DNA of 64,000 nucleotides from Silene latifolia. Taxonomy: Eukaryota > Streptophyta > Magnoliopsida > Caryophyllales > Caryophyllaceae. Location of the stretch: assembly GCF_048544455.1 (NCBI RefSeq), contig NC_133534.1, positions 123,838,269 through 123,902,268 of the forward strand, in the 5' to 3' direction. This document shows, in pieces, positions 40,929 through 51,600 of the stretch (positions are counted from its first letter, which is position 1; each line of letters begins with the position of its first letter). A program made the position numbers and the translations under genes. Below the pieces are notes generated by a model. The model was not told the origin of the DNA. It ran no database searches and saw only the letters and a program-made list of their open reading frames with translations.

Positions 40929-41736
40929 ACTTTTGAGGATTTAGTCTCATGTTATATTTCCGCAGACGAGCGAAGAATTTCCAGAGGGCATTGATGTGGC
41001 CGTCCCGTTCCTTTGATTTGACAATCATGTCATCGACATATACCTCTACCTCCTTGTGCATCATATCATGTAGGAGAGTGGTAGCGGTTCTTTGATAGGT
41101 TGCCCGGGCGTTGATGAGACCTAAAGGCATGACCGTGTAGCAATATGTACCATACTGTGTAGTGAATACTGTCTTGTGCATGTCTTCCTCAGCCATTTTA
41201 ATCTGGTTGTACCCAGCATACCCGTCCATGAATGATAGGAGAGCATGCTCGGCAGTGTTGTCCACCAGAATGTCAACATGTGGCAAAGGGAAGTCGTCCT
41301 TTCAACTCGCCTTGTTCAGATCCCTGAAGTCGACGCAAACCCGAATTCTTCCGTCTTTCTTTGGTACGGGCACAATGTTGGCCACCCAATCAGAGTATTC
41401 AGACACTTTGATGAAACCAGCCTTGAACTGTTTATCCACTTCTTCCTTGATTTTTAGGGCCTATTCAGGACGCATCCGGCGTAGCTTCTGCTTCATAGGT
41501 TTAGCTCCGGGTTTAATGGGTATCCGGTGGTATGCGATTTCTCTGCCAATCCCAGGCATATCTCTGTAGGACCAGGCGAACACGTCCTTGTATTCGTGGA
41601 AGAGCTCAATGAACTGTTGTCTTTTCGAGGGGTCCAGGGTTGTCCCTATCTTAAGTTCTTGAGGTTTGTTGTCGGTTCCTACGTTAATAGGTTCAGTCTC
41701 CTCAATGATGGGGGGTTCTGGTTTCCCGTTTGTCAA
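40897..41736 (-). pseudogene. Tat-B reverse transcriptase, YVDD intact
   Basis: From the N-terminus: SYRDMPGIGREIAYHRIPIK, GAKPMKQKLRRMRPE (then a stop near 41461), VVLVPKKDGRIR-type fingers, MPHVDILVDNTAEHALLSFM, MPLGLINARATYQRTAT and EVEVYVDDMIVKSKERDGH. The YVDD box is intact, unlike Tat-A. Breaks near 41461 and 41300 separate the fingers from the palm. It copies element RNA into DNA in the family; here it is not translatable as one protein. Confidence 0.87.
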
Positions 41737-41833
41737 GTTCTTTGGCTAAGTGAGGTGGGTAGTCACTCAAGTCAGATTCCTCGTAGTCATTCAGAATTGC
41801 ATTGCAGTTAAAATGAGACGAGTCATAAGCAAA

Positions 41834-42640
41834 CTAATCGTCCATTAAGTTGACACGAGCGAAAAGCTCGGAGAGGACAAACATTTCGTGGTCCGTCAGA
41901 GGCGACACAACAGAGGAGGTAGCCCCTGTAACAGGCTCCAGGTTGTCACATTTCATGAGAGTGGGGGTGATCCTAGTAGACTCAGCCTCTGAATCAGCCA
42001 CGACTTTGTGATAAAACACTGGGAAGGGGACCTCGACTGGGACATCAGGAGTGTTAGGAGCTATGACAGACTCTGACTCTGACTCAGACTCAGATCCTTC
42101 TTCACTTCCCTCCTTGAACATAGGGCCTTCTCTAGTTGTTATCTTGAGAATGCGGCCTTGGCGATCGGTCCACTTGACGGTCTTCCTCCAGCCTTGGGTA
42201 ACTTTCTCCGGGTCAGTATCGGAGATCAAGGCGGTTGGGTCAAATTGATTGTCCTTCAGGGCGATGTTGATGAGGTCCTCATAGTCGAGGTGCTTGATGT
42301 TATCTTCCTCGAAGAGGAGTGTGACAGCTTGTCCGTCAAGGCATGGTGACGGCTTGGACTCAGTTGATGCAGCTTCGATGTTGTCGGGGATAAAGTAGCA
42401 GTCATGGAAGACTTCCACTCCCGGGTACCTAGCCCTGGCTACAAAGTCATAGATTGGCTCCGGAAAGCCATAGTAGAACTCGGACTCTCCCTCGGGGACA
42501 TAGTATCCATTGAGAGTCAGATGATAGGGATGGAGGATGACCCCGTGCTTCTTGTGTTTTCGGACTAGGAGGTTCATCTCCTGGATATCTTCGTCGGTAG
42601 GTTCGTATTCCAACCAAAGGGAATGTTGGGGACCTTAGCC
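41834..42640 (-). pseudogene. Tat-B linker upstream of RT
   Basis: A 259-codon frame with PTDEDIQEMNLLVRKHKK, a YYGFPEPIYDFVARARYPG segment, KTVKWTDRQGRILKITTREG and an acidic Ser/Glu repeat (SESESESES). It is homologous to the Tat-A linker at 17461-18296. Upstream, near 42640, the sequence jumps directly to gag-proximal material; the aspartic protease present in Tat-A is absent. Confidence 0.75.
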
Positions 42641-42822
42641 TATTTCAAGGGAGGCAACGGGTTCTGGTAGGGACGTTCGGACCGGGTAAGATGTCCGATT
42701 TCTTTCGCCCGCTTCTCCTTCAGTGGGATGATATAGACATCCTCAACATCATCTCTCCATATGCCGTTAATTTTGGAGTCTCGAGGGTACCTTAGAGGGG
42801 TATTCCTCGGTGGGCAGTTCTT

Positions 42823-42935
42823 GTGAAGGATACTTTTGTGAGGGTGGTTTTTGTGAGGGTGATTTTTATGGGGGTAGTTATTGTGGGGGTAGTTATTTTG
42901 AGGGTGATTATTTTGAGGGTGATTTTTGTGAGGTC
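42823..42935. repeat. 15-bp tandem repeat in Tat-B gag/linker junction
   Basis: About seven units of the type GTGAGGGTGATTTTT / GGGGGTAGTTATTGT. On the element strand they are read as NHPHK/NNYPH-like Asn-His-Pro repeats, lying just past the gag C-terminus where the protease should follow. Length 15 keeps the frame. Confidence 0.8.
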
Positions 42936-43049
42936 TATGTCAGAATGGTCGTGGGAGCAATCCATCTTGGTGTGGGTAGTTTTTAATGCTTGGGGAATTC
43001 TCCCTCGGGCGCGGTGGTGGAGGATTGAAGATGAGCCGACGGTAGGCGT

Positions 43050-43575
43050 CGTCAAGTCAGGTGATTCTCTCGGAGAGGCTGGCTATGGCCTCCTCAACTT
43101 GTTGAAACATAGTGAGCATAGTGGCAGCACTAAACACAAACACTCCGTCTGAAGGATCTTTTTCCAAAGCATTCACTTCGTCATCAATTGGCAGGATGAG
43201 GTGAGAGGAGTCTAAAGTCGGCTCATCGTTAGAGATGGCGTGGATTCCAAGTGGATTCGTTTTGTTGTTCGGTTTAGTTGGTGGGGGTATAGGCAAATCC
43301 CCTTTCTCAATCATGTCTTGAATGAGGTGCTTGAGTTTGAAGCAGGCTTCGGTATCATGCCCTTTCCCCTGGTGGTACTGACAGTAGGCACTGGGGTTCC
43401 AGAACCGGGACTTCTTGGCATCGGTTGGATCCGGGGTGGGTCCGATCGGTCGTAACTTCCCCTGGTCCATGAGCCTCTTCAAGGCACTTGCATAAGTCGA
43501 CCCTATGTTGGTGAACACTCTCTGGGGGCGCTCAGTTCTTTTAGCAGATGGTTCAACGAGGTTAACCTCATCGAT
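43050..43575 (-). pseudogene. Tat-B Gag, C-terminal part
   Basis: The frame contains RVFTNIGSTYASALKRLMDQ, GPTPDPTDAKKSRFWNPSAY, a CX2HX4HX4C knuckle CQYHQGKGHDTEACFKLKH and MIEKGDLPIPPPTKPNNKTN, all matching the Tat-A gag end. The N-terminal capsid part is missing: at about 43575 the sequence changes to the SIRE-like ORF on the other strand. Confidence 0.85.
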
Positions 43576-43579
43576 CTTG

Positions 43580-44773
43580 TTCTTTAAGGATTTCTTGAAC
43601 TTTCAAGAATGGAAGAAAGTTTGTTCTTTTGTTGGTCCGGTTTATCCTATTGAGGTAATCCAATTTTACTCTTCCGTCTCCGTAAAAAATAACATGTTGC
43701 ATGCGATGGTGAATGATTCCGAAGTCAAAATCTCCCTTGCCGATTTTTGTACTCTGTTTTCGGTCCCTGATGATGGGATCGAAATAAATCCGAGTGCGGA
43801 ATGGGGAGATGTGACGGAGGAAGAAAAGCTTAAAATTAAGAAGTCTTTTGATGTTGATGCTACGGGGTCAAGTAATATGCTTGCGGGGTCGTTCACTCCA
43901 AAATTGAAATTCTTTCTTAATTTTCTTTGGAACACGGTTGTTCCAAGGAGGGGTGGTCGTGATAAATTATCAAGCTATGAGATGGTATTGATGTCTAAGT
44001 GGCTTGAAGGGTCCAAATCTAGTCTCCCTCATCTCGTATTTCATAAAATCGTTCAAACAAGTATTTCCGTCACCGAAGAGAAGTTTCATACTACTTTGGA
44101 TTTGTCGTATGGTATGTGGGTCTCTCGGCTTTTGGAACAAAAAGGGGCTATTGGGTCTAATAGCTATGGTGTAATGGTGAAAGATGAGATGTATGACACT
44201 CATCTTAAATTTATGAAGATTGGTGCAATTGGACCCGATTTTGTGTTTTTAGCAAAAGGAAATATGGTGGAGAAATCGTCGGATGTGGTGTCGGTTGTTG
44301 AACAAAGGTTGGAGTTGTTTATGGCAAGTATTTGTAAAAAAATGAATGCACAAAATAAGATGGTTGCGGAGTTGGTCTCGGGTTTGGGACAAGACACGAA
44401 TGGGGCTTCGGGTTCGAAGGGTTCGGATCTTGCCGAGGTCTTGTCTTATTTGCATGGGTTAGAAGCTAGGGTTGATGCTATGGCTAAGGATGCGGCTAGG
44501 GCAGCCAAAGAGTGTGTTCTTCATTCCGGGTCATTGGCTAACTTAGCTAGTCAAGGTGGGGCAATATGGCGTGAAGGGGAGGCCATGCATGAGGATATGC
44601 GGGTTGTTTATGAGGCTACTAAAGCCTTGTCATTGAAAGTGCTCAATTTCGAGTGGTGTCTCACGGCACAAGCTAACCATGTCCGTTCATGCTTTGATCG
44701 TCTTGACTCTCTTGAGTTTAGGACCCGTCCTGGTTATGTGAACCCAAATGTCGTGAAACGCGATTACCCTTAA
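43580..44773 (+). pseudogene. env-like / plant-transposon-type ORF of SIRE-like Copia, 5'-truncated
   Basis: A plus-strand frame of roughly 395 codons, open from the junction near 43580 to TAA at 44771; the first 25 codons of the longer frame are antisense gag and not part of it. The segment FQEWKKVCSFVGPVYPIEVIQF, then VKISLADFCTLFSVPDDGIEI and SYEMVLMSKWLEGSKSSLPH resembles the domain annotated as putative plant transposon protein (PF20167), also found in extra 3' ORFs of plant retroelements. The C-terminal 130 residues look coiled-coil-like (LHGLEARVDAMAKDAARAAK). Its place just before a PPT and LTR fits the env-like ORF of SIRE/Maximus elements. No membrane segment is evident. Function unknown. 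Confidence 0.6.
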
Positions 44774-45287
44774 CCCGACATCATCCTTACCTTGTTTTTC
44801 TTTTTATTAGGCTTTCTATTTTGAATAATTGTCTAATTCGGCCCATTTTGGCTTGCTCTTCCATTCGGCCCATTTGGCTTTATCCCTTGTCTCTTTATTC
44901 GGCCCAAATGGCAATTAGAATACTTTGGTTTGTAGTACTCTTATTTTATATTTGGCATGCTTAATGTAGATTATATTCTCGTTTTTATAATCATTCTTTG
45001 CATGATTAATACGTGTCTTGATCTCTATCATTCTAGTTGTTTTATGTCTTTTCTCGTCTTTTCGATGATGTCAAGAGGGGGAAGAAATTATCGTGACTTA
45101 AGTATTTGCCTAAGCTTGCTCCTTGTCAGAACCTTTAATCTCTTAAGGTCCTTAGATGCTATACTTTGTATATAAGTGGATTGTTCTTGCGTTCAACTGA
45201 CTATGACTTTTACAGTATTTTGTTGAGGAGGAACTTACACTTAGTCACAAATCATAAGAGACTTGTCATCATAAAAAAGGGGGAATT
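44774..45287 (+). promoter_or_regulatory. 3' UTR and polypurine tract of SIRE-like element
   Basis: Non-coding AT-rich sequence with GGCCCATTTGGC-type repeats (44840-44910), ending in AAAAAAGGGGGAATT at 45273-45287 directly before TGTTGGACC. This PPT/LTR junction is the SIRE-type one and sets the plus orientation. Confidence 0.8.
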
Positions 45288-45417
45288 TGTTGGACCATAT
45301 AGATATGTGTTTAAGTTTTGATAATGACAAGTGTGTGCTTCGTTCTATATATACTCTTGCTCGTAATCGTTTGTTTAGTCTTTGTTAGATTGACTTAGGT
45401 TTACAAGTTTAGCAAGT

Positions 45418-45784
45418 AATGTTATAGCATTCTTAGCTATAACATTGAAGATTTGTGAGGCATCATTCAAATAATGTTATAGCAGCTTGAGCTATAACAA
45501 TGAAGATTCTTAAAGCGTCATAGTAACTGTAACAAGTTTCAAGTATGATTATCACTCAAGCAAAAGGCTAGATCAAGTCTTTAACAAGCTCAAGATGAAG
45601 AGCTTTTGGTCAAGATAAAGCGAAGATCCTATCACTGAAGATCTCCAGGAAGATTAGCTCGTATAGGTCTTCATCTAATGACGGCATCTTAAGAAAAGAA
45701 TATTAGGAAGGTAAAGTTATAGCTATTTCACCTATAACTTTACTTACCAAACTTAAAGTTATAAACTATTTCTACTATAACTTT
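45418..45784. repeat. GTTATAG hairpin cluster in SIRE-like LTR
   Basis: Four stem-loops: AATGTTATAGC/GCTATAACATT (45418-45446, perfect 11 bp), GTTATAGC/GCTATAAC (45476-45498), GTAAAGTTATAG/CTATAACTTTAC (45711-45743, perfect 12 bp) and AAAGTTATA/TATAACTTT (45755-45784, perfect 9 bp). The core TTATA is constant; the flanks change in step on both arms. Confidence 0.92.
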
Positions 45785-46354
45785 GGGTAGCATTTTAATA
45801 GCACGATTTTAATAGTTTTAAAATCATTTTTCAAAGGATAAAATTCTTTAAACATATTTCGAAATCATATGCATCTATAGTGGAGTTGATATATGGGTTG
45901 TTATAATAGATAACTTGCATATCTCTATTGGTTAGTAAAACGAGGTATGGGTCGTCATGCTACCTAGGGTTTGCTAGTTTATTTTAACCTAATCCTAATC
46001 CAAGAAGAAGGATTTTTCGTCTAGATGGACACGGGCCTAGGGTTTCGGCTGCTGGGTTTGAACCTTTAAGGTTTTACAAGTCCTCTAGTACAAGTAACCT
46101 ATCTAATTAAATCCAGCTTATATTTTTATAAGATATTTTCTTATCTTAAATATATACATTATTTAATTTGTTTACTTATCTGAAAATCTTAAAGATATAG
46201 TTATAGAAAAATAAGATTCACTTTTATCTTATTTACCTAAACTAATATATCTTGGATTGAATTAGGAAAGAGATAGAGATTTATCTCTTGCGAGATAAAC
46301 CGCCTATCTCACGACATCCTGGGGTTTCATGCAAACCCTAGTTCTCTCCTCTAC

Positions 46355-46362
46355 TATAAATA
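46355..46362 (+). promoter_or_regulatory. TATA box of SIRE-like LTR
   Basis: TATAAATA within CTCTACTATAAATACACATG, in the direction of element transcription and about 580 bp before the LTR end. Confidence 0.6.
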
Positions 46363-46947
46363 CACATGATCATTCTTTATACAAGTTAAGTTTTTCGAAA
46401 TATAAAAATCCCTTGCAAACAAATTAGAGTTTAATTTTCAATTTTCATTGTTTTGCATTTGGAAAATCTTGCGAAAAGTCGTGCTCTTTAATTTGCTTAT
46501 TTTTCTTAAGGGTACGTCATAAAATAATAGTACTTCATATTGTTTCTTACTCGTTCAATTGTGTGAACACATAGAAGAACAATCAAGTGCTTTCTTAGTA
46601 ACTTAAGATAGTCAAAACCGAATTTCTAGTGATATTCAAATTGAGTTATAGCTAGAGTTAGCTATACGAGTTGGATTGATATTTTTGTAATCCGGAGTAA
46701 GGTACCAAGATTATTAATCGAGAATAATGGACGTAGGCTTCGACGTGTGAAGCTGAACCACTTCAAATATCGTGTGTCCTTGCAGTTTTCATTTCATTAC
46801 GTTTATAATCATTTAGTTAATTAGTTAAAGTTTAATCAATAAACTTTAAGTAATTAATTACCTTGATATAAAATTAAAAGTAGGCATAATTTTTAAATAC
46901 TCAATTCACCCCCACCCCCCCCCCCCCCCTCTCGAGTATTTCGGGTG

Positions 46948-48248
46948 TGATAGACTCTTAAAATGTTCAACTTGTAAGAAACATAAATGGAGAGGGCATT
47001 GGTTTGGAAACAAACATGAAAAGAGTAAAAATGGAGACTTTCCAATTGAGACAATTCAACAAACAAGTAGTATGCAAGAATTCAATATAAGAAAAAAACT
47101 TGGTGTAACATGGTTCAACAACTACTTCCTAAGCATAAAGATCCTCTCTTTTCTTCCCTCAACAATTACTGAGCAACTTTTATAAGATGGTGATTACTTG
47201 CTCCTAAGCTAGAGTAGTTAATCCTACCTATATGGTCACCCAATTGAAAACCACAAGAGGGTTTACACACAAGAGCATTAAGATCTTTTCCAAACTAAAG
47301 AAGTCAAGATTAATCCTTTAGGAGGCTTAATCCAACTAACCAAGAACTAACTTGAAAATTCCACTCACAAAGATACAATCTTTAAACCAAATTCATAAAG
47401 ATGCAAGCTTGCTACAAAGATTGCAATAGTCGGATGAATAACATGCAAGGTTAAGTACTCCTAACAAAATAACATGCAACATAAACATGAAATTCAAGGA
47501 ATATGCAATAATTATTGAGGAAAGATTAAGAGGTTCTTACGAAGCTTAAGGAAAGTAGTGTGTACCAAGTTACACCAAGAAAAATGTCTAGCCTTCCATA
47601 ACCATAGATGAATCGAAGATTTATGTAGAGATTGACATAAACCCTAGCCAAAGATTACAACTTTGCCTTCCAAATACCAAGTTCTTACTCAACATACAAG
47701 TTTGTGATTATTCAATAATGATCTCATAAACTAGGTCTTCAAACAATAAACTATATATATGGCTGCACTCCCTTCTATGTTAAACCTCCTTTGGGCTTTC
47801 ACGAGATGGCTTAAGACGGGTAATCAACTTTCAAAAGCTGAGGAGAATGCAGGCTGTGTCATATACCGCAGGCCTGCATCATAAGGCGCAGGCTGCGTCA
47901 ACAGACGCAGGGTGCGTCCTAGGCTGATCTCCGCTCCCAATTCTTCTTCTCATTTAACTTCTTTCACCACATGTCCTTCGTACTCGTTCATCAAGGAGTG
48001 ACAACTTCTATGCTAGCTCGTTTGCAGTTCGTCTTCATTGATTGCTTGTTCTGGGGTGTGGTCAGAGGTACTTGCTCGGGACTCCGAACACTCTTCTCAA
48101 AACCATGCTCCATATATGCATTAAAACATGTTAAACACAACAACCAATGGGACGGAAAGACTTGTTCATTATACCAACAAAAGACCCTTAAGTAAAACCA
48201 AATTAGGCCTAAGAATGCCTTATTGACTCGACAAGTTTGACTCTATCA
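46948..48248 (-). mobile_element. 3' LTR of Athila-B
   Basis: 1301 bp with ends TGATAGACTC and GACTCTATCA (plus orientation), an extended terminal inverted repeat. The polypurine tract follows at 48249. It contains three GCAGGCTGCG-type palindromes at 47868-47918. The small frame at 47971-48195 is not a gene. Confidence 0.85.
47866..47919. repeat. GACGCAGGCTGCGTC palindromes in Athila-B LTR
   Basis: GCAGGCCTGC (47868-47877), GCGCAGGCTGCGT (47886-47898) and GACGCAGGGTGCGTC (47904-47918), spaced about 18 bases. The same triplet-type cluster recurs at 52239-52290 and 55664-55735. Confidence 0.85.
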
Positions 48249-48265
48249 AACTCCCCCACACTTAG
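48249..48265 (-). promoter_or_regulatory. polypurine tract of Athila-B
   Basis: The minus strand reads TAAGTGTGGGGGAGTT immediately before the LTR start TGATAGAGTC, the standard Athila tract. Confidence 0.85.
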
Positions 48266-49283
48266 ACTTTTGCTCGTCCCGAGTAAAGCTCAAGGAAAGC
48301 ACTTGGGCAAGTCTATAGGTGAGTATAGGGATGAATTATCACTCTTCCCTTAGTACATCCATCTTATGTCTCCCTCACACAAACACACAACACACCTCCA
48401 ACTCCGTCTCATTGCAACTACACCCTTCTTATATCACCAAGTAAGAGATGGCCACTCTCACCTTATCCCAAGGTGATAGCAAAGTGGCCTAGACAACCTC
48501 CTAAGACATCACATTACTCCACTTATATCACCCCCTTATCAGTCCATGCAATGTAGGATCATACTACTTGGTTGGCCAAACACCCTTAAGAATCAACAAC
48601 ACAAGTAGCCAATCGAAAAAACCACCAATTTGAAGCAAATTTTTGTGACATAAAAAGAAATTAAGTCCTAAAGCTAGCCTCCTTCCAAGTCCCTCTTTAT
48701 CGCTCCCTTTTTATCCCTCCATTTTTTTGGTATTTTTCAAAAAAATTTCTCTTTTTCAATTTTTCTGATTTTTTTGTTGAAAATCCCTCATTTTGCCTAA
48801 GGTGCCCTTTCGGGTTTTTTCACCTTAGCTTTCCTTTCCTCTCATGGTGGCTCGTTTCTCTTTTTTCCATTTTTCCCAGAATGCCCTTTCGGGTTTTTTA
48901 TTCCGTCCTCGGCTACCGCAATCTTGCCTTAGGCGCCCACCCTTAAGGGTTTTCACCTAGCCGGGATTTTTTTTTTCAAGCATCAACGACTAAGTATTTT
49001 ACATATATTACAACCATTTCTCTCCCCCACACTTAGACCACACATTGTTCTCAATGTGGAGGAGCACCATCACATTTCATCTTTACTCATTGTAGGGACC
49101 CGAGCCACTTCCTTGCTCATATGTCCCTTTGTTCTTTCTCCCCCTCTCCCTTGCTTCTCTTATCCTCCTTGCCCTTGCATAACTATCGTCCACTTGTTCA
49201 TTAATGGTGGATTGGTAGTCGGGGTTGTTGTGGTTCAGCGTCATGCCGAAAAGGCCTCGGATTATGCCAAAGGAGTCCTCTTG
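48266..49283 (-). other. 3' UTR of Athila-B with hairpin trio
   Basis: Mostly non-coding. At 48797-48828 CTAAGGTG/CACCTTAG encloses CCC/GGG; at 48879-48903 GAAT/ATTC encloses CCC/GGG; at 48930-48960 a CTTAGG/CCTAG pair encloses ACCC/GGGT. All carry the CCTTTCGGGTTTT or CCTTAAGGGTTTT core. A second purine-rich tract (CTAAGTGTGGGGGAG on the minus strand, at about 49024-49038) repeats the polypurine motif. Confidence 0.6.
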
Positions 49284-49291
49284 GGTTTGAG

Positions 49292-49999
49292 TAGAGGTGG
49301 CAAACAGGTCAATCGGATCAGTTATGGTTCAGGTTCTTTCGGATCGGGTTATTTCGGTTTATCTTTTTTTTCGATTCCGGTTCTGTTCAAATCACGTTGG
49401 ATTTAGTTTCCACTTTTAATCGGTTGTAGATATTTCGAGTCAGTTCAGGTTCGAGTCGGGACAATATCGAAGCAAATAAGGTTCGAGTCAAGTCAATATC
49501 ATAGCAGATGAAATTCGAGTCAGGTCATAAGCGGATCGGATGTCAAGGAATTAGGTCTTTTATTCAAAACATTGGATGTAATATAAATATTTTTTTTTTA
49601 AAAAGTAATATATAATGTTTTTTTTATCACTACGATATAATATTAATTCATTGACGTCAAATAGGTGATACTCATGTACAAAAAGACACCTTATATGTGG
49701 CGCCTAGGTATATTCAAGTCATTTCGGGTTTCAATGTTGGGTTTCAGTCATCAATGTACGGGTTGAAAACGGTTCAGGTATATATCGGTTCGGATTAAAA
49801 CAATTCAGGTTGAAATAGTTCAGGTTCATTCGATCTTTGGCCTATTTCGGATATTACAAATTCAGTTCGATTTCGAATCAATTCAGATCGATTCAAGTTT
49901 CGGGGTGAAGTACAGTTATACCTTTCGGATGTACGGTCAGGTGTCGATTCAGGTATTTTCGATCGATTTTTCGGGTTCTGTATACTTTTTCCAGGTCTA
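49292..49999. mobile_element. hAT-like non-autonomous element (MITE) with 8-bp TSD
   Basis: The 708-bp insert is flanked by GGTTTGAG at 49284-49291 and 50000-50007. Its ends are TAGAGGTGGCAAA and (reverse complement of the right end) TAGACCTGGAAAA, matching at 10 of 13 positions. An 8-bp duplication and a TAG[AG]GGTGGCAAA-type end are typical of plant hAT elements. The interior is made of repeated TTCGGATCGG / GGTTCGAGTC words and codes for nothing. It interrupts the Athila 3' ORF. Confidence 0.8.
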
Positions 50000-50007
50000 G
50001 GTTTGAG

Positions 50008-51600
50008 CATCTTCATAGGAGTCCTCAATGTATTGATGGTGTCTTTCGTTTTGGACTCCGAATTGTTGGTTTATTTGCTCTCGCCACTCATTTTGGGCGT
50101 TCCACAAGGCTCGATTTTCTTCCCATTGCTTGGTTTGTTGTTGTTGCCATGCAAGGGATTCTTCTTGTCTCTTTTCTATCTCCTCAAGCATTCTCGTTCG
50201 GGCCGACTCGGCCTCCGCTCTAACCTTTTTTGATCATCAAACACATTTTTCCATTGTTCCAAACTCTCCAATCTTGGCCCATGTTATTGTTGCCAAGTGT
50301 GAGAGCTTTCAACCCTTCCACTAATGGCTTGCAATGTTCTCTGGGGTGTCCTCAAATTACTTGTACATTTGATGTTGACAAGGTTCCAAAGGATGGTTAG
50401 TGGAACCTCCGGCTTCTTCCATAGGAGTCTCGTGCACAAAAGTGGAGTACATACCCCGTGGTTGGAAAGTAAGCTCTTCAATCCTCTCTATCTCCCTCTC
50501 CTCCTCTTCTCTTTCACTATCCTCCTTTTCCTCACTTCACCCCTTCTTGATACACTCCTCCTTGCCCCTTGCTCTTGCTCACTCTCAATACTAGCATCTT
50601 TGTGGCAATAGAAATCGCAAGCCCTAGGCCCTCTAGGAAGTGGCATGCGAGGGGCTAAACGAAGGTAAAGTAAAGCATTATTTCCCAACCAATACCCCGA
50701 AAGTTCACCCGTTGGAAGAATTAGAAACATGGTACATTCTTGAAGAGCAAATTCATTGTAATAACAAATCCCCTTGGATTCGTTGATGGCTTGGCTTTCA
50801 GGTATTTGGCCATGGAAATGTCGGACAAAGAAGGTCACAAGTCCACCATTATGGATGTTCCCACCTGATTGCTACAATTTATGATGCAAGCATGCATCCA
50901 TGAACAACTTAGCCCAATCCGGAATACCCACTCCCTCGGGGAGTATGGTCCACAAATAAAGCTTTACCGCTTCACCTACCTTGGTAGGTTCCCCAATGGC
51001 CTTGAAAAGGGTTATAATCAGACGGGCTATCACTCGGGGGGGGGGGTTGTGGGGGCGGAAATTTTGTCATACGTGGTGGTAGTGGTCTTATCCGTTAGTG
51101 CATTCCGAAATTCCTCGGCGGTGCGCTTTCTTGTCATAATTGGTTCTGGGTTTTTGGTGATTTTCAGGATTTCCCTCACTTGTGAAAGGGTGCACTCATA
51201 CCATTTTTTATGGAGTCAAAACTTATAGGCACGATCAGCATTGTCAGCTACATCAAGCTCGGTCAAGGTTGTGAGGAATTCATATGTGTATGAGCGGTAA
51301 GTGCTACCCCAAGTATCCTTATGAAGGTAGGCCTCTAGCCCCACTTTAGCAAGTAATGAGAAAGTGGTGTCGTAATGGCCAAGTTTTTTCAATGTGGTCG
51401 GGCATAGGAATTTTGTGGTGACAACATTTTGAGTTTGGGTGCAAAGAACTTGTTCCAAATTTTTAGTTGAACGGCGGTCATGCCCTCATGTCTCATGAAC
51501 ACTTCCTCTACATCCGAATCAACCTGCTCAACCGCTTGCTTCTTGGCCATACCCTTCCCTCTAAACAACTTGGGAGCCATCCTACACCTTGCTTTTAAGA
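50008..51600 (-). pseudogene. Athila 3' ORF (ATHILA ORF-1/env-like region) of Athila-B
   Basis: Read on the minus strand: MAPKLFRGKGMAKKQAVEQV near the start, TTKFLCPTTLKKLGHYDTTF, WGSTYRSYTYEFLTTLTEL, then FFVRHFHGQIPESQAINE, MFLILPTGELSGYWLGNNAL, RLAPRMPLPRGPRACDFYC and a Gln/Glu-rich tail (RQEESLAWQQQQTKQWEENR). This matches the Athila family's extra ORF lying between pol and the 3' LTR; its function is unproven and no membrane segment is obvious in this copy. Several stops and frameshifts break it, and the hAT-like insert splits its end, which continues beyond 49284. Confidence 0.75.

Larger units (their letters stand above)
26677..43575 (-). mobile_element. Tat-B element, 5'-truncated
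   Basis: In minus-strand order: gag C-terminus (43575), linker, RT, RNase H, aRNH, integrase (split by a solo LTR), a 6.9-kb 3' region, polypurine tract, 3' LTR (26677-29130). Missing are the gag N-terminus, PBS, 5' LTR and the protease. It is the most expanded element in the window because of repeats and an antisense gene in its 3' region. Confidence 0.8.
45288..46947 (+). mobile_element. 3' LTR of SIRE-like Copia, interrupted near its end
   Basis: It starts TGTTGGACCATATAG, has a TATA box at 46355 and a poly-C run (about 46907-46929) followed by TCTCGAGTATTTCGGGTG, where the Athila-B LTR begins. No CA end is reached before that point, so Athila-B probably inserted a few bases inside this LTR. 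Four hairpins of GTTATAG type lie at 45418-45784. Confidence 0.75.

Noticed and set aside
43505-43580. First 25 codons of the plus-strand ORF as its true N-terminus
   Set aside because: That stretch is exactly antisense to Tat-B gag; the ORF enters from the junction and its real start is lost.
46907-46929. Poly-C run as a regulatory element
   Set aside because: Simple homopolymer near the LTR end; similar runs at 18608 and 51041; likely slippage, possibly sequencing-length error.
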